A DNA stretch of 13,935 bases from the NCBI GenBank assembly GCA_900551075.1, contig URVB01000070.1, positions 1-13,935 on the forward strand, written 5' to 3'. Positions 7,806-13,884 of this stretch are shown here, piece by piece. Below the pieces are notes generated by a model that was not told the DNA's origin, did no database searches, and saw only the letters and a program-made list of their open reading frames with translations. Position 1 is the stretch's first letter. Each line of letters opens with the position of its first letter. The position numbers and the translations under genes were made by a program. This DNA is from an uncultured Blautia sp. GTDB lineage: Bacteria > Bacillota > Clostridia > Lachnospirales > Lachnospiraceae.

Positions 7806-8228
7806 ATGGACAATTATTTAAATCAATTCCGGGAGATGGTCTCCCTCCGTGGCCTTACCGACCACACCCTTAAAAGTTATTGGTCTTTACGCTCATCCAC
7901 TTCATGCCTGACCTCAAACAGATGGCTATGGCTGCCCTCTTGTATCCCTCAGGGCTGCGCATTGGTGAACTCTGCCACCTCCGCTATGCTGACATCAGCA
8001 GGACCCACATGCGGGTTCATATTTCGCACTCCAAGAACAGATCCTCCCGTTTTGCCATCCTTTCCGAAAATGCCCTTTCTATCCTTACCATGTACTGGCG
8101 GAAGTTCGGAAAACCTATGGGCTGGCTGTTCCCGAAACAGCACGACCCGGACAGGCCCATTGATACTTTCTATATTTTCCGGCACATCCATGACCAGAAA
8201 CTCCGGCTTGGATGGGGCCCCCGCCCCC
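7806..8228 (+). pseudogene. Broken tyrosine recombinase (integrase) of an IS91-type element
   Basis: A good ribosome site (CCAGGAGG) and ATG 7806 begin MDNYLNQFREMVSLRGLTDH, the start of a SAM-like N-terminal domain. Near 7880 the homology jumps frame: the catalytic-domain part MPDLKQMAMAALLYPSGLRIGELCHLRY continues in the +2 frame. About a hundred residues of the N-terminal domain are missing, so this is an internal deletion with frame change and not a single-base shift. The catalytic part keeps the first active Arg (SGLRIGE) and a KNRS lysine region. It then loses similarity after GWGPR near 8228, before the expected His-x-x-Arg, His/Trp and Tyr residues. The protein cannot be an active recombinase. 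Recombinases of this kind commonly accompany IS91-type transposases in Clostridia, and a transposase fragment lies at 13639-13836 in the same orientation. Confidence 0.8.
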
Positions 8229-8258
8229 TCAAGACCGCCGATAAAAAATTTTTCCAAA

Positions 8259-9605
8259 TTAACATTCCTGAAAGCTGTGGAAATTAATTGTTACTACTCC
8301 ACCAGAATTACAATTACTCAATTTTAATTGTCCTGCATGTGTTTTTATTACTTGTTCCGCAAACCAAAATCCAAGCCCGTTATGCCCATCCAAAGTACGT
8401 GCTGCATTACCACGCCATAAACGCTCTGTTGCATGACACAACGCCGCTTTGCTGAAACCAGAACCTTCATCACACACTAGCACTTTCCACCCATCCTCTG
8501 TCATAATACCTTTCAAATACACATTTTTTCCCTTCGGCGTATGTTCAATGGCATTCTGAACTATATTACCAAGCGCGCGAAGTAAATGATTTTTCTGAAC
8601 AGTTACAATACCAAATAGATGATTTTCAATTTGTAAAAAAACTCTATAGTTCTCTGCAATTGGTATTGTATTTTGGCATAATTCATTAAATAAAGAAGAT
8701 AACTTAACACTTTCAAATGTCTCATCGGTACCAGCAGAAGTTTCTAACAAACTGGTAACGTACTTCTTTACCTGATTATTGCTTTCTACAATTGTTTTCA
8801 CTGATTTATAGCTGTTCTTAGGCAGCTCCTCTTCCAAAAGAAGTTCTGCATTACCTCCTATCAAAGTAAGCGGAGTTTTTAAATCATGTGCAAGAGCTGC
8901 TATTTCTGCTTCACGTTCTTGTTGCGCTGCCCATTGAGCGGACAACGAATTATACAACGCCTGCCGCATGTCATCCATTGCCCCAAGAGCCTGATCAAAC
9001 TCTCGTATGCCCGCGTGAGGAATCATAAAATCTAATTCTTGAGCCCCTACTTTCTCGCTCACCTCACTGAATAGCCTCAATTTGATGACAAGACGATGAC
9101 GCAACCATAAGGTATTAATTAACAAACAGAAAATCCATGCCACACCAAGAGTCCACCACCACAAATACTCAAAAGAAGGCAAAACGCTACGTAACATAGG
9201 ATTAACAAATTCTTTCCTATAATACCAACGGATAATCACAATGCTGCCATCATCATAGGTATACCGAAAAACTCGCATTTCATAGGTATTCTCCCGTAAC
9301 AATCCGGCCAGAGCATTTAACTTCTTTCCTTTTACATTACTTTCCAATACCTTGCCGTCTGAGTTGAACAACGCATATTCAGGCAAAAAATCCTCTCTTG
9401 GAGAAACAAAGGCTTTTGACTCTTTCTCAAGCATTTGTTCTGCCTGTTGATTGGCAACATATCCAGGATAAATAATTTCAGCATTTTGTAGTAGTGTCGT
9501 AGTAAAAAGCCATGTCAAGCAACAGAATAGCATACCGCCCAGCATAATAATGGCAAAACGAAAAAGCACAAAGGAAAGGCTCACTGAACGCTGTCTTTTC
9601 TCCAT
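8259..9605 (-). CDS. Sensor histidine kinase, CprK/SpaK-like (lantibiotic/peptide sensor)
   Basis: This is a membrane kinase of 448 residues and partner of the regulator at 9581-10255. It has a membrane span near 13-38, an extracytoplasmic domain of about 100 residues, and a second span near 148-168. A HAMP-like linker follows, then phospho-acceptor His240 in AHDLKTPLTLIGG. The ATPase domain has the N-box (Asn347, Asn351 in NIVQNAIEHT), G1 DEGSGF (379-384) and an unusual G2, HNGLGFWFAEQVIKTH. AHDLKTPLT plus GLGFWFA is the pattern I associate with the SpaK/CprK group that senses lantibiotics and related peptides. The start overlaps the regulator gene by 25 bases. The last residues (HSFQEC) lie about 30 bases from the breakpoint of the recombinase remnant, so the natural C-terminus may have been altered. 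Confidence 0.9.
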   Translation of the reverse strand: MEKRQRSVSLSFVLFRFAIIMLGGMLFCCLTWLFTTTLLQNAEIIYPGYVANQQAEQMLEKESKAFVSPREDFLPEYALFNSDGKVLESNVKGKKLNALAGLLRENTYEMRVFRYTYDDGSIVIIRWYYRKEFVNPMLRSVLPSFEYLWWWTLGVAWIFCLLINTLWLRHRLVIKLRLFSEVSEKVGAQELDFMIPHAGIREFDQALGAMDDMRQALYNSLSAQWAAQQEREAEIAALAHDLKTPLTLIGGNAELLLEEELPKNSYKSVKTIVESNNQVKKYVTSLLETSAGTDETFESVKLSSLFNELCQNTIPIAENYRVFLQIENHLFGIVTVQKNHLLRALGNIVQNAIEHTPKGKNVYLKGIMTEDGWKVLVCDEGSGFSKAALCHATERLWRGNAARTLDGHNGLGFWFAEQVIKTHAGQLKLSNCNSGGVVTINFHSFQEC

Positions 9606-10255
9606 TTATATCCCACCCCCCAAACCGTTTCTATCGGATTTAGACCATCTTCTTTCAATTTAGCTCGAATATTTTTAATATGTTCCGCAATAGCTGATGG
9701 AGTACCCTCAGCATCAAAACCGAAAACTGCATCATATAATTGTTTTTTAGTAAACACCTGCCCGGCATGCAAAGCTAAATATTCACAGATAGAATACTCA
9801 CCTTTAGTAAAAGATACGGTATGCTTATCCACAATCGCCACTTTTGCCTGCATATCAAATCGTACATTACCACGACTAAAAATACGAATTGGTTGACGCA
9901 CTTCACGTCTTAGATGTGCATTTACACGAGCACGCAATTCCGCAATACTAAAAGGCTTTTTAATATAATCATCAGCGCCAAAACCAAATCCCTGTACAAG
10001 TGCCGCATCTTCTGTCCTGGCTGTTAAAAATAAAATAGGACAATCTACTTCATCACGAATACGGTTGCAGATAGAAAACCCATTTTCATTGGGCATCATC
10101 ACATCAAGCAACAAAATATCATATTGCCGGCAACGATCCGGTTGTACGGTAGCACCATCCGCCTCGATATCTACTTGATGTCCATCTCTTTCCAAAGCTA
10201 CACGTACCAAATCTAACATGTCAAGATCATCATCAATTACTAATACTTTCGACAT
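9581..10255 (-). CDS. OmpR-type response regulator, CprR/SpaR-like
   Basis: This is a DNA-binding regulator of 224 residues. The receiver domain has the acidic cluster in VLVIDDD, phospho-acceptor Asp51 in LLLDVMMPNENG, Thr79 and Lys100 (IKKPF). A winged-helix domain (about 125-220) ends VWGVGYKW. A strong ribosome site CCAGGAGG stands before ATG 10255. The gene overlaps the kinase by 25 bases and follows the transporter genes, the order found in peptide-sensing immunity clusters. It probably activates the ATPase-permease operon. An extended -10 promoter lies about 55 bases upstream, so regulator and kinase may also have their own basal transcript. Confidence 0.92.
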   Translation of the reverse strand: MSKVLVIDDDLDMLDLVRVALERDGHQVDIEADGATVQPDRCRQYDILLLDVMMPNENGFSICNRIRDEVDCPILFLTARTEDAALVQGFGFGADDYIKKPFSIAELRARVNAHLRREVRQPIRIFSRGNVRFDMQAKVAIVDKHTVSFTKGEYSICEYLALHAGQVFTKKQLYDAVFGFDAEGTPSAIAEHIKNIRAKLKEDGLNPIETVWGVGYKWRKDSVQ

Positions 10256-10310
10256 AATCTATCCTCCTGGTTTTACTCCGTATATCTTTGCCCCTCAAAA
10301 GTTCACTTCA

Positions 10311-10319
10311 ATAATATCA
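10311..10319 (-). promoter_or_regulatory. Extended -10 promoter element before the regulator gene
   Basis: The minus strand reads TGATATTAT (10319-10311), an extended -10 with hexamer TATTAT. The -35 at 17-18 bases upstream is only T-rich. The predicted start near 10304 gives a leader of about 50 bases containing GAGGGGC, a motif that recalls the GGGGC repeats upstream of the ATPase promoter. That resemblance is short and may be chance. Confidence 0.4.
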
Positions 10320-10386
10320 CTTTTTCATTCTACATAAAAACATTTGTTTAAAGAATAAATATTAAGTTGCAAATTTATAGCTCTTC

Positions 10387-10577
10387 TTAGTATTTAGGCT
10401 CTTTAGGTACAAAAATTGCAAATATAATATATACCAATAATCCGCTTCCGTATGCTAAAATAAGCGCCACACAAAGCAAACGTACCATTTGGGGGTCTAC
10501 GTCAAAGTATTTTGCAATGCCGCCGCAAACGCCGGCAATAATTTTTCCTTGTCTAATTCTATATAATTTTTTCCCAT
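10387..10577 (-). pseudogene. PspC-domain small membrane protein gene with a frameshift
   Basis: The minus-strand frame ending at TAA 10389-10387 encodes a clear PspC domain: KKLYRIRQGKIIAGVCGGIA, then KYFDVDPQMVRLLCVALILA and a hydrophobic tail ending VPKEPKY. This frame has no ATG, GTG or TTG before its upstream stop. The only sensible start, ATG 10577 (or ATG 10583 after AGGAAGG), is out of frame. A run of six A at 10572-10567 separates start and domain: seven A would restore MGKKLYRIRQGK and give a 62-residue protein of normal size for the family. As read, translation from the ATG diverges and soon stops. It may be a true pseudogene, a sequencing error, or a gene using slippage. PspC-domain proteins are linked to envelope stress and membrane protection, which fits a peptide-resistance cassette. 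Confidence 0.75.
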
Positions 10578-10602
10578 GAACATATTCCTTCCTGTCGCTC
10601 CA

Positions 10603-10625
10603 CTGGCATTATGTTTAAATGCCAG
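10603..10625. promoter_or_regulatory. Hairpin upstream of the PspC-type gene
   Basis: CTGGCATT (10603-10610) pairs perfectly with AATGCCAG (10618-10625) around a seven-base loop. On the plus strand it is followed by ACCACTTTTTA; on the minus strand, the direction of the genes, there is no T-tract. It lies between the small peptide gene and the pspC start, so it may protect or separate segments of one transcript. Termination of minus-strand transcription is not supported. Confidence 0.5.
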
Positions 10626-10654
10626 ACCACTTTTTACCAATAATTCGGACCAAA

Positions 10655-10792
10655 TTAAGTGCTCCATTCCTTTATCCGCTTTGTTACTCCTTTGGATGGG
10701 GTATTACTAAATTTCCTTTCAGTATAACAATGCAGTATACCAAAGAACAATAAAAATGTAATTAGAATAATCTGTCTTTTTATCTTTTTCAT
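10655..10792 (-). CDS. Putative 45-residue membrane peptide in the resistance cassette
   Basis: ATG 10792 opens a 45-codon frame starting MKKIKRQIILITFLLFFGIL and ending KEWST before TAA. It has a basic N-terminus, one strongly hydrophobic segment (about 8-20), and a polar, basic tail of about 25 residues. There is a Cys at 22, but it is not in a good lipobox. It begins ten bases after the stop of the second permease gene on the same strand, so it could be translated from the same mRNA, though its ribosome site (ATAGGT) is weak. I do not recognise the protein. A small accessory or immunity peptide of the transporter is possible; a decayed gene start is the main alternative. Confidence 0.45.
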   Translation of the reverse strand: MKKIKRQIILITFLLFFGILHCYTERKFSNTPSKGVTKRIKEWST

Positions 10793-10802
10793 TTTGAAAT
10801 AC

Positions 10803-11582
10803 CTATTCAAACTTTCTGTCATGTTTCAATCCCTTCAGCAGGAGCGCGGAAAGGCAGCTACACAGTAACAAAACAATAATGCTTTCTGCTCTTTTCCATG
10901 CAGTCGTGATATGATAGCCCGAAAGATTGAATACGGCATTGATGGGATAAACGTTTAACAGTACACTTGACATACCTGCAAACAGTCCGGCACAGGAATA
11001 AATTTCCGTAAATACCAACGCAAGCCAGTAACTTTTTTCCGTATACGCTACAAAAGCAACAATAGGAGAAACCGCAAAAAACACACCTATACCGTCCCCT
11101 AAATATTCTTTCATACAGCTTAAAACCAATTCTGCCGACAATTCAGAAAAGTGCATAACAGTTTCAGTCAAAACTGTTATGACAAACAGTAAAAAGTAAA
11201 GAAGTACGCTGAACACAAAAAGCATCATCATTTTTGCAATAATCAATTTTCTCTCGTTAACAGGGATAAGGCGCAGAGATTTGTTCGTATCATCTTCTTC
11301 CTCACGGCAGATTATATAACTCCCCAAAAGTGCAATGACCGCAGGAAAGACAAAAAAAGTTGCCAATGGCTGTGCTTCATCCATATACCATCCTGCATTA
11401 TCTATATATCGCAATCCGTCATGTACATTTTTTAATCCATATTGTACATCCGGTCCATTGTATATGGAATACCCTTCCAGAAAAACTATGACCGCTATCA
11501 TAGCCGTTGCAAAAATAGCAATCCAAACAATACTTGAACGGCGAAGTTTTTTATATTCCGCCCAAAGTAAAGCACGCATCAT
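10803..11582 (-). CDS. ABC-2-type permease, LanG/LanE-like (peptide immunity transporter)
   Basis: This is an integral membrane subunit of 259 residues in the three-part peptide-immunity ABC transporter. It begins with a short basic, amphipathic stretch (MRALLWAEYKKLRRSS) and then about six membrane segments, roughly at 17-35, 73-92, 117-141, 167-181, 185-210 and 235-250. The cytoplasmic loop CREEEDDTNKSLRLIPVNER carries the acidic-then-Leu-x-x-x-Pro-Val pattern shared with the neighbouring permease. It starts seven bases after that gene ends; GAGGTG precedes ATG 11582, with ATG 11579 equally possible. It would form the membrane channel with the 11590-12324 product and the ATPase, removing bactericidal peptides from the membrane. 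CprC and SpaG are comparable; the exact peptide is unknown. Confidence 0.85.
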   Translation of the reverse strand: MMRALLWAEYKKLRRSSIVWIAIFATAMIAVIVFLEGYSIYNGPDVQYGLKNVHDGLRYIDNAGWYMDEAQPLATFFVFPAVIALLGSYIICREEEDDTNKSLRLIPVNERKLIIAKMMMLFVFSVLLYFLLFVITVLTETVMHFSELSAELVLSCMKEYLGDGIGVFFAVSPIVAFVAYTEKSYWLALVFTEIYSCAGLFAGMSSVLLNVYPINAVFNLSGYHITTAWKRAESIIVLLLCSCLSALLLKGLKHDRKFE

Positions 11583-11589
11583 TCACACC

Positions 11590-12324
11590 TCACTCTCTTT
11601 TCAATGCAATCTTCGTAAGCAATATAGCAGCAATGTCCCAGACACCGATGCAGAGAAATGCCGAAGGAAGGTTAATAGCCTGTGTAAATACAATACCAGG
11701 AATATCCTTGTTTCGCATCACGATAACCGCCATGCTAGTTAATGGTAATGCATACATATTGACTGACATCATAATAAAGCCACAAAAGGCATAAACCAAT
11801 GTCACACAAACCGGAAGAATATAGCCTTTTTTTGATGCAGCTATCGCCAAAACCGGTATCATTGCAAAAGCGGTAAGCACCCCAATCTCAAAACATCTTT
11901 CCAACAAATACGAGACGCTTTCCCATTCAAATGCAACATATCCCGGGAGTACGCTGAACAGGACGGAGGCTATCGCTGTAAACAGCATAAAACTGACCGA
12001 GTAAAATAACACCACAAAGAATTTACTGAAAAAATATCCTGATTTGCTGACAGGTACAATCCAAAGCTGTTTCAGCACATTATTCTGCTTTTCTTCATGA
12101 ATAAGCATGGCGCAAAGTATTCCCAAAACAACTGGCAGAATAATAAAAAGCGTATAACCGAATGCCGACCACTTATAAAATTGTATCGGGTCAACACCTG
12201 TATCCCCACGATATTTGAATAGAAGAAATGCCATAACAGGCATAATAAAAGCGGCCAACAGCATAAGCCGGATAAGTTTTCTACGGCGCAACTTCAAAAA
12301 TTCTGTTTCAATCAGCTTAAGCAA
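11590..12324 (-). CDS. ABC-2-type permease, LanE-like (peptide immunity transporter)
   Basis: This membrane subunit has 244 residues if it starts at TTG 12324 (reading MLKLIETEFLKLRRRKLIR). That start is chosen because GGAGGTGA lies about eight bases upstream, inside the end of the ATPase gene, and because LanE/LanG proteins normally begin with such a short basic amphipathic stretch. It overlaps the ATPase stop by eight bases. Longer in-frame starts reach back into the ATPase gene without support. Six membrane segments are seen (about 18-36, 54-77, 100-125, 148-165, 168-190 and 219-238). The loop HEEKQNNVLKQLWIVPVSKS has the family pattern shared with the second permease. Tight packing of ATPase and both permeases indicates one operon and one complex. 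Confidence 0.85.
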   Translation of the reverse strand: MLKLIETEFLKLRRRKLIRLMLLAAFIMPVMAFLLFKYRGDTGVDPIQFYKWSAFGYTLFIILPVVLGILCAMLIHEEKQNNVLKQLWIVPVSKSGYFFSKFFVVLFYSVSFMLFTAIASVLFSVLPGYVAFEWESVSYLLERCFEIGVLTAFAMIPVLAIAASKKGYILPVCVTLVYAFCGFIMMSVNMYALPLTSMAVIVMRNKDIPGIVFTQAINLPSAFLCIGVWDIAAILLTKIALKRE

Positions 12325-13357
12325 TACCCTCACCTCCCGTAATTTTCTTAAAATAATCCTCCAATGTGTCATTACAGAATTGAGAACTAATAACCGCCAC
12401 ATCCTGCATTACAAGAGCCTTATTGACTACTGCCATGTCTAAAGATGTGTCATAAAGCCGAAGTATCCGTTTATCATGTACGGAATAATTTTTCAGATGG
12501 AATTGATGTTCTAATATCTGGCACGCTTTATTAACATCAGAAACTTCCAGCAAAATATATTTACTATTCCTCTTTTTCAATTCTTCCAAACTGCTTTCTT
12601 CTAACAAAACGCCATGATCAATAATCCCAATATCATCTGCTAACATTGAAATTTCTGCCAGAATGTGGCTGGAAATAAGAATAGTTTTTCCATGCTTAGT
12701 ACTTAAGTTCTTAATAAACTCCCTTACTTCTGCAATGCCAATTGGATCAAGACCATTTGTAGGTTCATCCAAAATCAGCAGTTCCGGATCATGTAAAATA
12801 GCATTTGCAATACCAAGTCGCTGCTTCATACCAAGGGAATATTTACTGAACAGTTTTTTGTCTTTATAAGGCAGACCGACAATTTTCAATGCATTCTTAA
12901 CTGCATCCGCCATGCTTGTGCCACGCAGTTTTGCAAAAATTTCCAGATTCTCTGTCCCGGTCAGATTCGGATAAAATCCCGGAGTTTCAATGATAGCACC
13001 AATACGGGGATATACTTGCTTTTCTCGTCCTTTGATATTCCTACCGAACACATCTACTTCACCTGAAGTAATCGGTGTCAATCCCAAGATCATTTTCATA
13101 ATTGTAGTTTTCCCGGCTCCATTACGTCCCAACAAACCATATATTCGCCCCTTTTTCACATGGAGATCTACTGCATTAACTACCGTTTGTTCCCCATAAG
13201 TTTTTATCAATTGTTTTGTTTCAATCACAAACTCGTTATCTGCTGTGTCCATTTTTTGATTGTTTTTAGAAACCTGATCTTTTTTCCATGAAAGGTTATC
13301 TTTCATCGCTGATTTACTCTTATATTTAGCTGATATTTGACACAATGTATATTCCAC
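12317..13357 (-). CDS. LanF-like ABC ATPase with N-terminal extension (peptide immunity transporter)
   Basis: This is the ATPase of the immunity transporter, 346 residues from GTG 13357, which has AAGGAGGG seven to nine bases upstream. The core starts near residue 43 (FVIETKQLIKTYG). It shows Walker A GRNGAGKTT (77-85), signature SLGMKQR (near 174-180), Walker B LLILDEP (193-199) and switch His231 (SSH). In place of the usual Q-loop glutamine there is glutamate (IGAIIETPGF, Glu124), the E-loop variant reported for lantibiotic immunity ATPases. This supports the functional call. The first 42 residues are unusual for the family: ISAKYKSKSAMKDNL followed by SWKKDQV resembles the opening strands of an ABC domain (core: LIKTYGEQTVVNAVDLHVKKG). 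They look like a duplicated or fused second start. Internal ATGs have no ribosome site. Confidence 0.9.
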   Translation of the reverse strand: MEYTLCQISAKYKSKSAMKDNLSWKKDQVSKNNQKMDTADNEFVIETKQLIKTYGEQTVVNAVDLHVKKGRIYGLLGRNGAGKTTIMKMILGLTPITSGEVDVFGRNIKGREKQVYPRIGAIIETPGFYPNLTGTENLEIFAKLRGTSMADAVKNALKIVGLPYKDKKLFSKYSLGMKQRLGIANAILHDPELLILDEPTNGLDPIGIAEVREFIKNLSTKHGKTILISSHILAEISMLADDIGIIDHGVLLEESSLEELKKRNSKYILLEVSDVNKACQILEHQFHLKNYSVHDKRILRLYDTSLDMAVVNKALVMQDVAVISSQFCNDTLEDYFKKITGGEGIA

Positions 13358-13409
13358 AATAATTCCCTCCTTCAATTTTCTAATATTATGATATCATCTA
13401 TTTTTAAGG

Positions 13410-13438
13410 ATTTTATAAAGAAACGGATAAATTTTCAA
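13410..13438 (-). promoter_or_regulatory. Strong sigma-A promoter of the immunity-transporter operon
   Basis: On the minus strand TTGAAA (13438-13433), exactly 17 bases, then TAAAAT (13415-13410): five of six matches in each hexamer. The predicted start near 13403 gives a leader of about 45 bases to GTG 13357. Confidence 0.65.
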
Positions 13439-13440
13439 TC

Positions 13441-13456
13441 GCCCCTCCCTGCCCCC
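13441..13456 (-). promoter_or_regulatory. Possible regulator box: GGGGC direct repeats beside the -35
   Basis: In an otherwise A+T-rich stretch the minus strand carries GGGGGCAGGGAGGGGC directly upstream of the -35. The GGGGC units are spaced ten bases apart. OmpR-type regulators bind direct repeats at one-turn spacing at this position, so this is a candidate site for the cassette's own regulator. The evidence is position and pattern only. Confidence 0.35.
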
Positions 13457-13479
13457 AATATTATGCATATTAGTCTACC

Positions 13480-13526
13480 GTTCCGGAGTTTGGTAAATAT
13501 ATTTCCTATCAGTTCGGAAGTTTGGT
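13480..13526. repeat. Two 15-bp direct repeats 32 bp apart upstream of the operon promoter
   Basis: GTTCCGGAGTTTGGT (13480-13494) and GTTCGGAAGTTTGGT (13512-13526) match at 13 of 15 positions, with start-to-start distance 32, close to three helical turns. They lie about 40-90 bases upstream of the ATPase promoter. They may be an upstream binding site or a scar of rearrangement at the cassette edge. Confidence 0.55.
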
Positions 13527-13577
13527 TCTGGACACATTTACAATAAGCTCTGTCCTGTATGCGGTACTGACAGTCAT
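13509..13577 (-). CDS. Possible 22-codon leader peptide
   Basis: The minus strand has a strong ribosome site (GCAGGAGGT) six bases before ATG 13577, which opens a frame of 22 codons beginning MTVSTAYRTE and ending KLPN before TGA. It points toward the ATPase operon and ends about 70 bases upstream of its -35. I do not recognise the peptide. It could be a leader peptide, the start of a gene cut by the cassette's arrival, or chance. Confidence 0.25.
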   Translation of the reverse strand: MTVSTAYRTELIVNVSRTKLPN

Positions 13578-13638
13578 TATGCTACCTCCTGCAAGGTATG
13601 GGTTTAAGGAACACCAAGTTGCATAGAGGGAGGATTGC

Positions 13639-13836
13639 ATGAAAAGGAAAAAGTATATGATAATTGAAACAGATCTAATCAACATGGATGAGGAAATAAC
13701 ATCCATCGAGAATTTTCAGACGGGATGTAAAATAAACGTCACTTTAGAAAACACATTTGATTTCATACGCCTGCTGATCCAGCATATCCCTGAGAAGAAC
13801 TACAAAATGCCCCGTTATTACGGGCTTTATGCCCGC
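13639..13836 (+). pseudogene. IS91-type (Y2) transposase fragment
   Basis: The frame from ATG 13639 keeps similarity to the core of IS91-type transposases: FDFIRLLIQHIPEKNYKMPR followed by YYGLYAR. The tyrosines of RYYGLY are spaced Tyr-x-x-x-Tyr, as in the catalytic pair of the family. Upstream, IENFQTGCKINVTL fits the strand before this region. The N-terminal zinc-binding and HUH-motif part expected before it is absent, and similarity stops after YGLYAR at 13836. The open frame continues 20 unrelated codons to TAA 13896. The protein cannot be active. GGGAGGATTGC precedes the ATG and may be chance. It is the right-hand counterpart of the recombinase remnant at 7806. Confidence 0.72.
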
Positions 13837-13854
13837 CTTTTTGCGGGCATTTTT
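13829..13854 (+). terminator. Rho-independent terminator (plus strand)
   Basis: ATGCCCGC (13829-13836) pairs perfectly with GCGGGCAT (13843-13850) around a six-base loop, followed by TTTTGT. A smaller hairpin CCCG/CGGG (13811-13824) precedes it. The left arm is made of the last transposase codons, so the terminator spans the break in that gene. Confidence 0.7.
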
Positions 13855-13884
13855 GTACCTGCTTTATCCAATTTTAGAATTTTG

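Larger units (their letters stand above)
7806..13836. mobile_element. Remnant IS91-type element bracketing an antimicrobial-peptide resistance cassette
   Basis: The recombinase remnant (7806-8228, plus) and the Y2-type transposase remnant (13639-13836, plus) lie on either side of a five-kb minus-strand cassette of seven genes. Both remnants are truncated on the side facing the cassette and keep the same orientation, as if one element had been split or replaced in the middle. The cassette is visibly richer in A+T than the genes at 1-7516. True outer ends of the element were not identified; the inverted repeats at 7550-7684 are candidates for the left side. The order recombinase then transposase in an intact element is from general knowledge and was not checked here. 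Confidence 0.5.

Noticed and set aside
12325..12402. Longer start of the first permease reaching back to 12402.
   Set aside because: It would overlap the ATPase gene by 86 bases without a ribosome site and add a non-family N-terminus; TTG 12324 has GGAGGTGA in place.
13441..13456. G-rich stretch as a G-quadruplex.
   Set aside because: Only three runs of three or more G are present, so a standard four-run quadruplex is not supported.
13498..13615. A plus-strand stretch reads CPVCGT followed by two more Cys, like a small zinc-binding segment of a transposase.
   Set aside because: The frame is under 40 codons with no start codon or ribosome site, and it does not join the transposase frame downstream.
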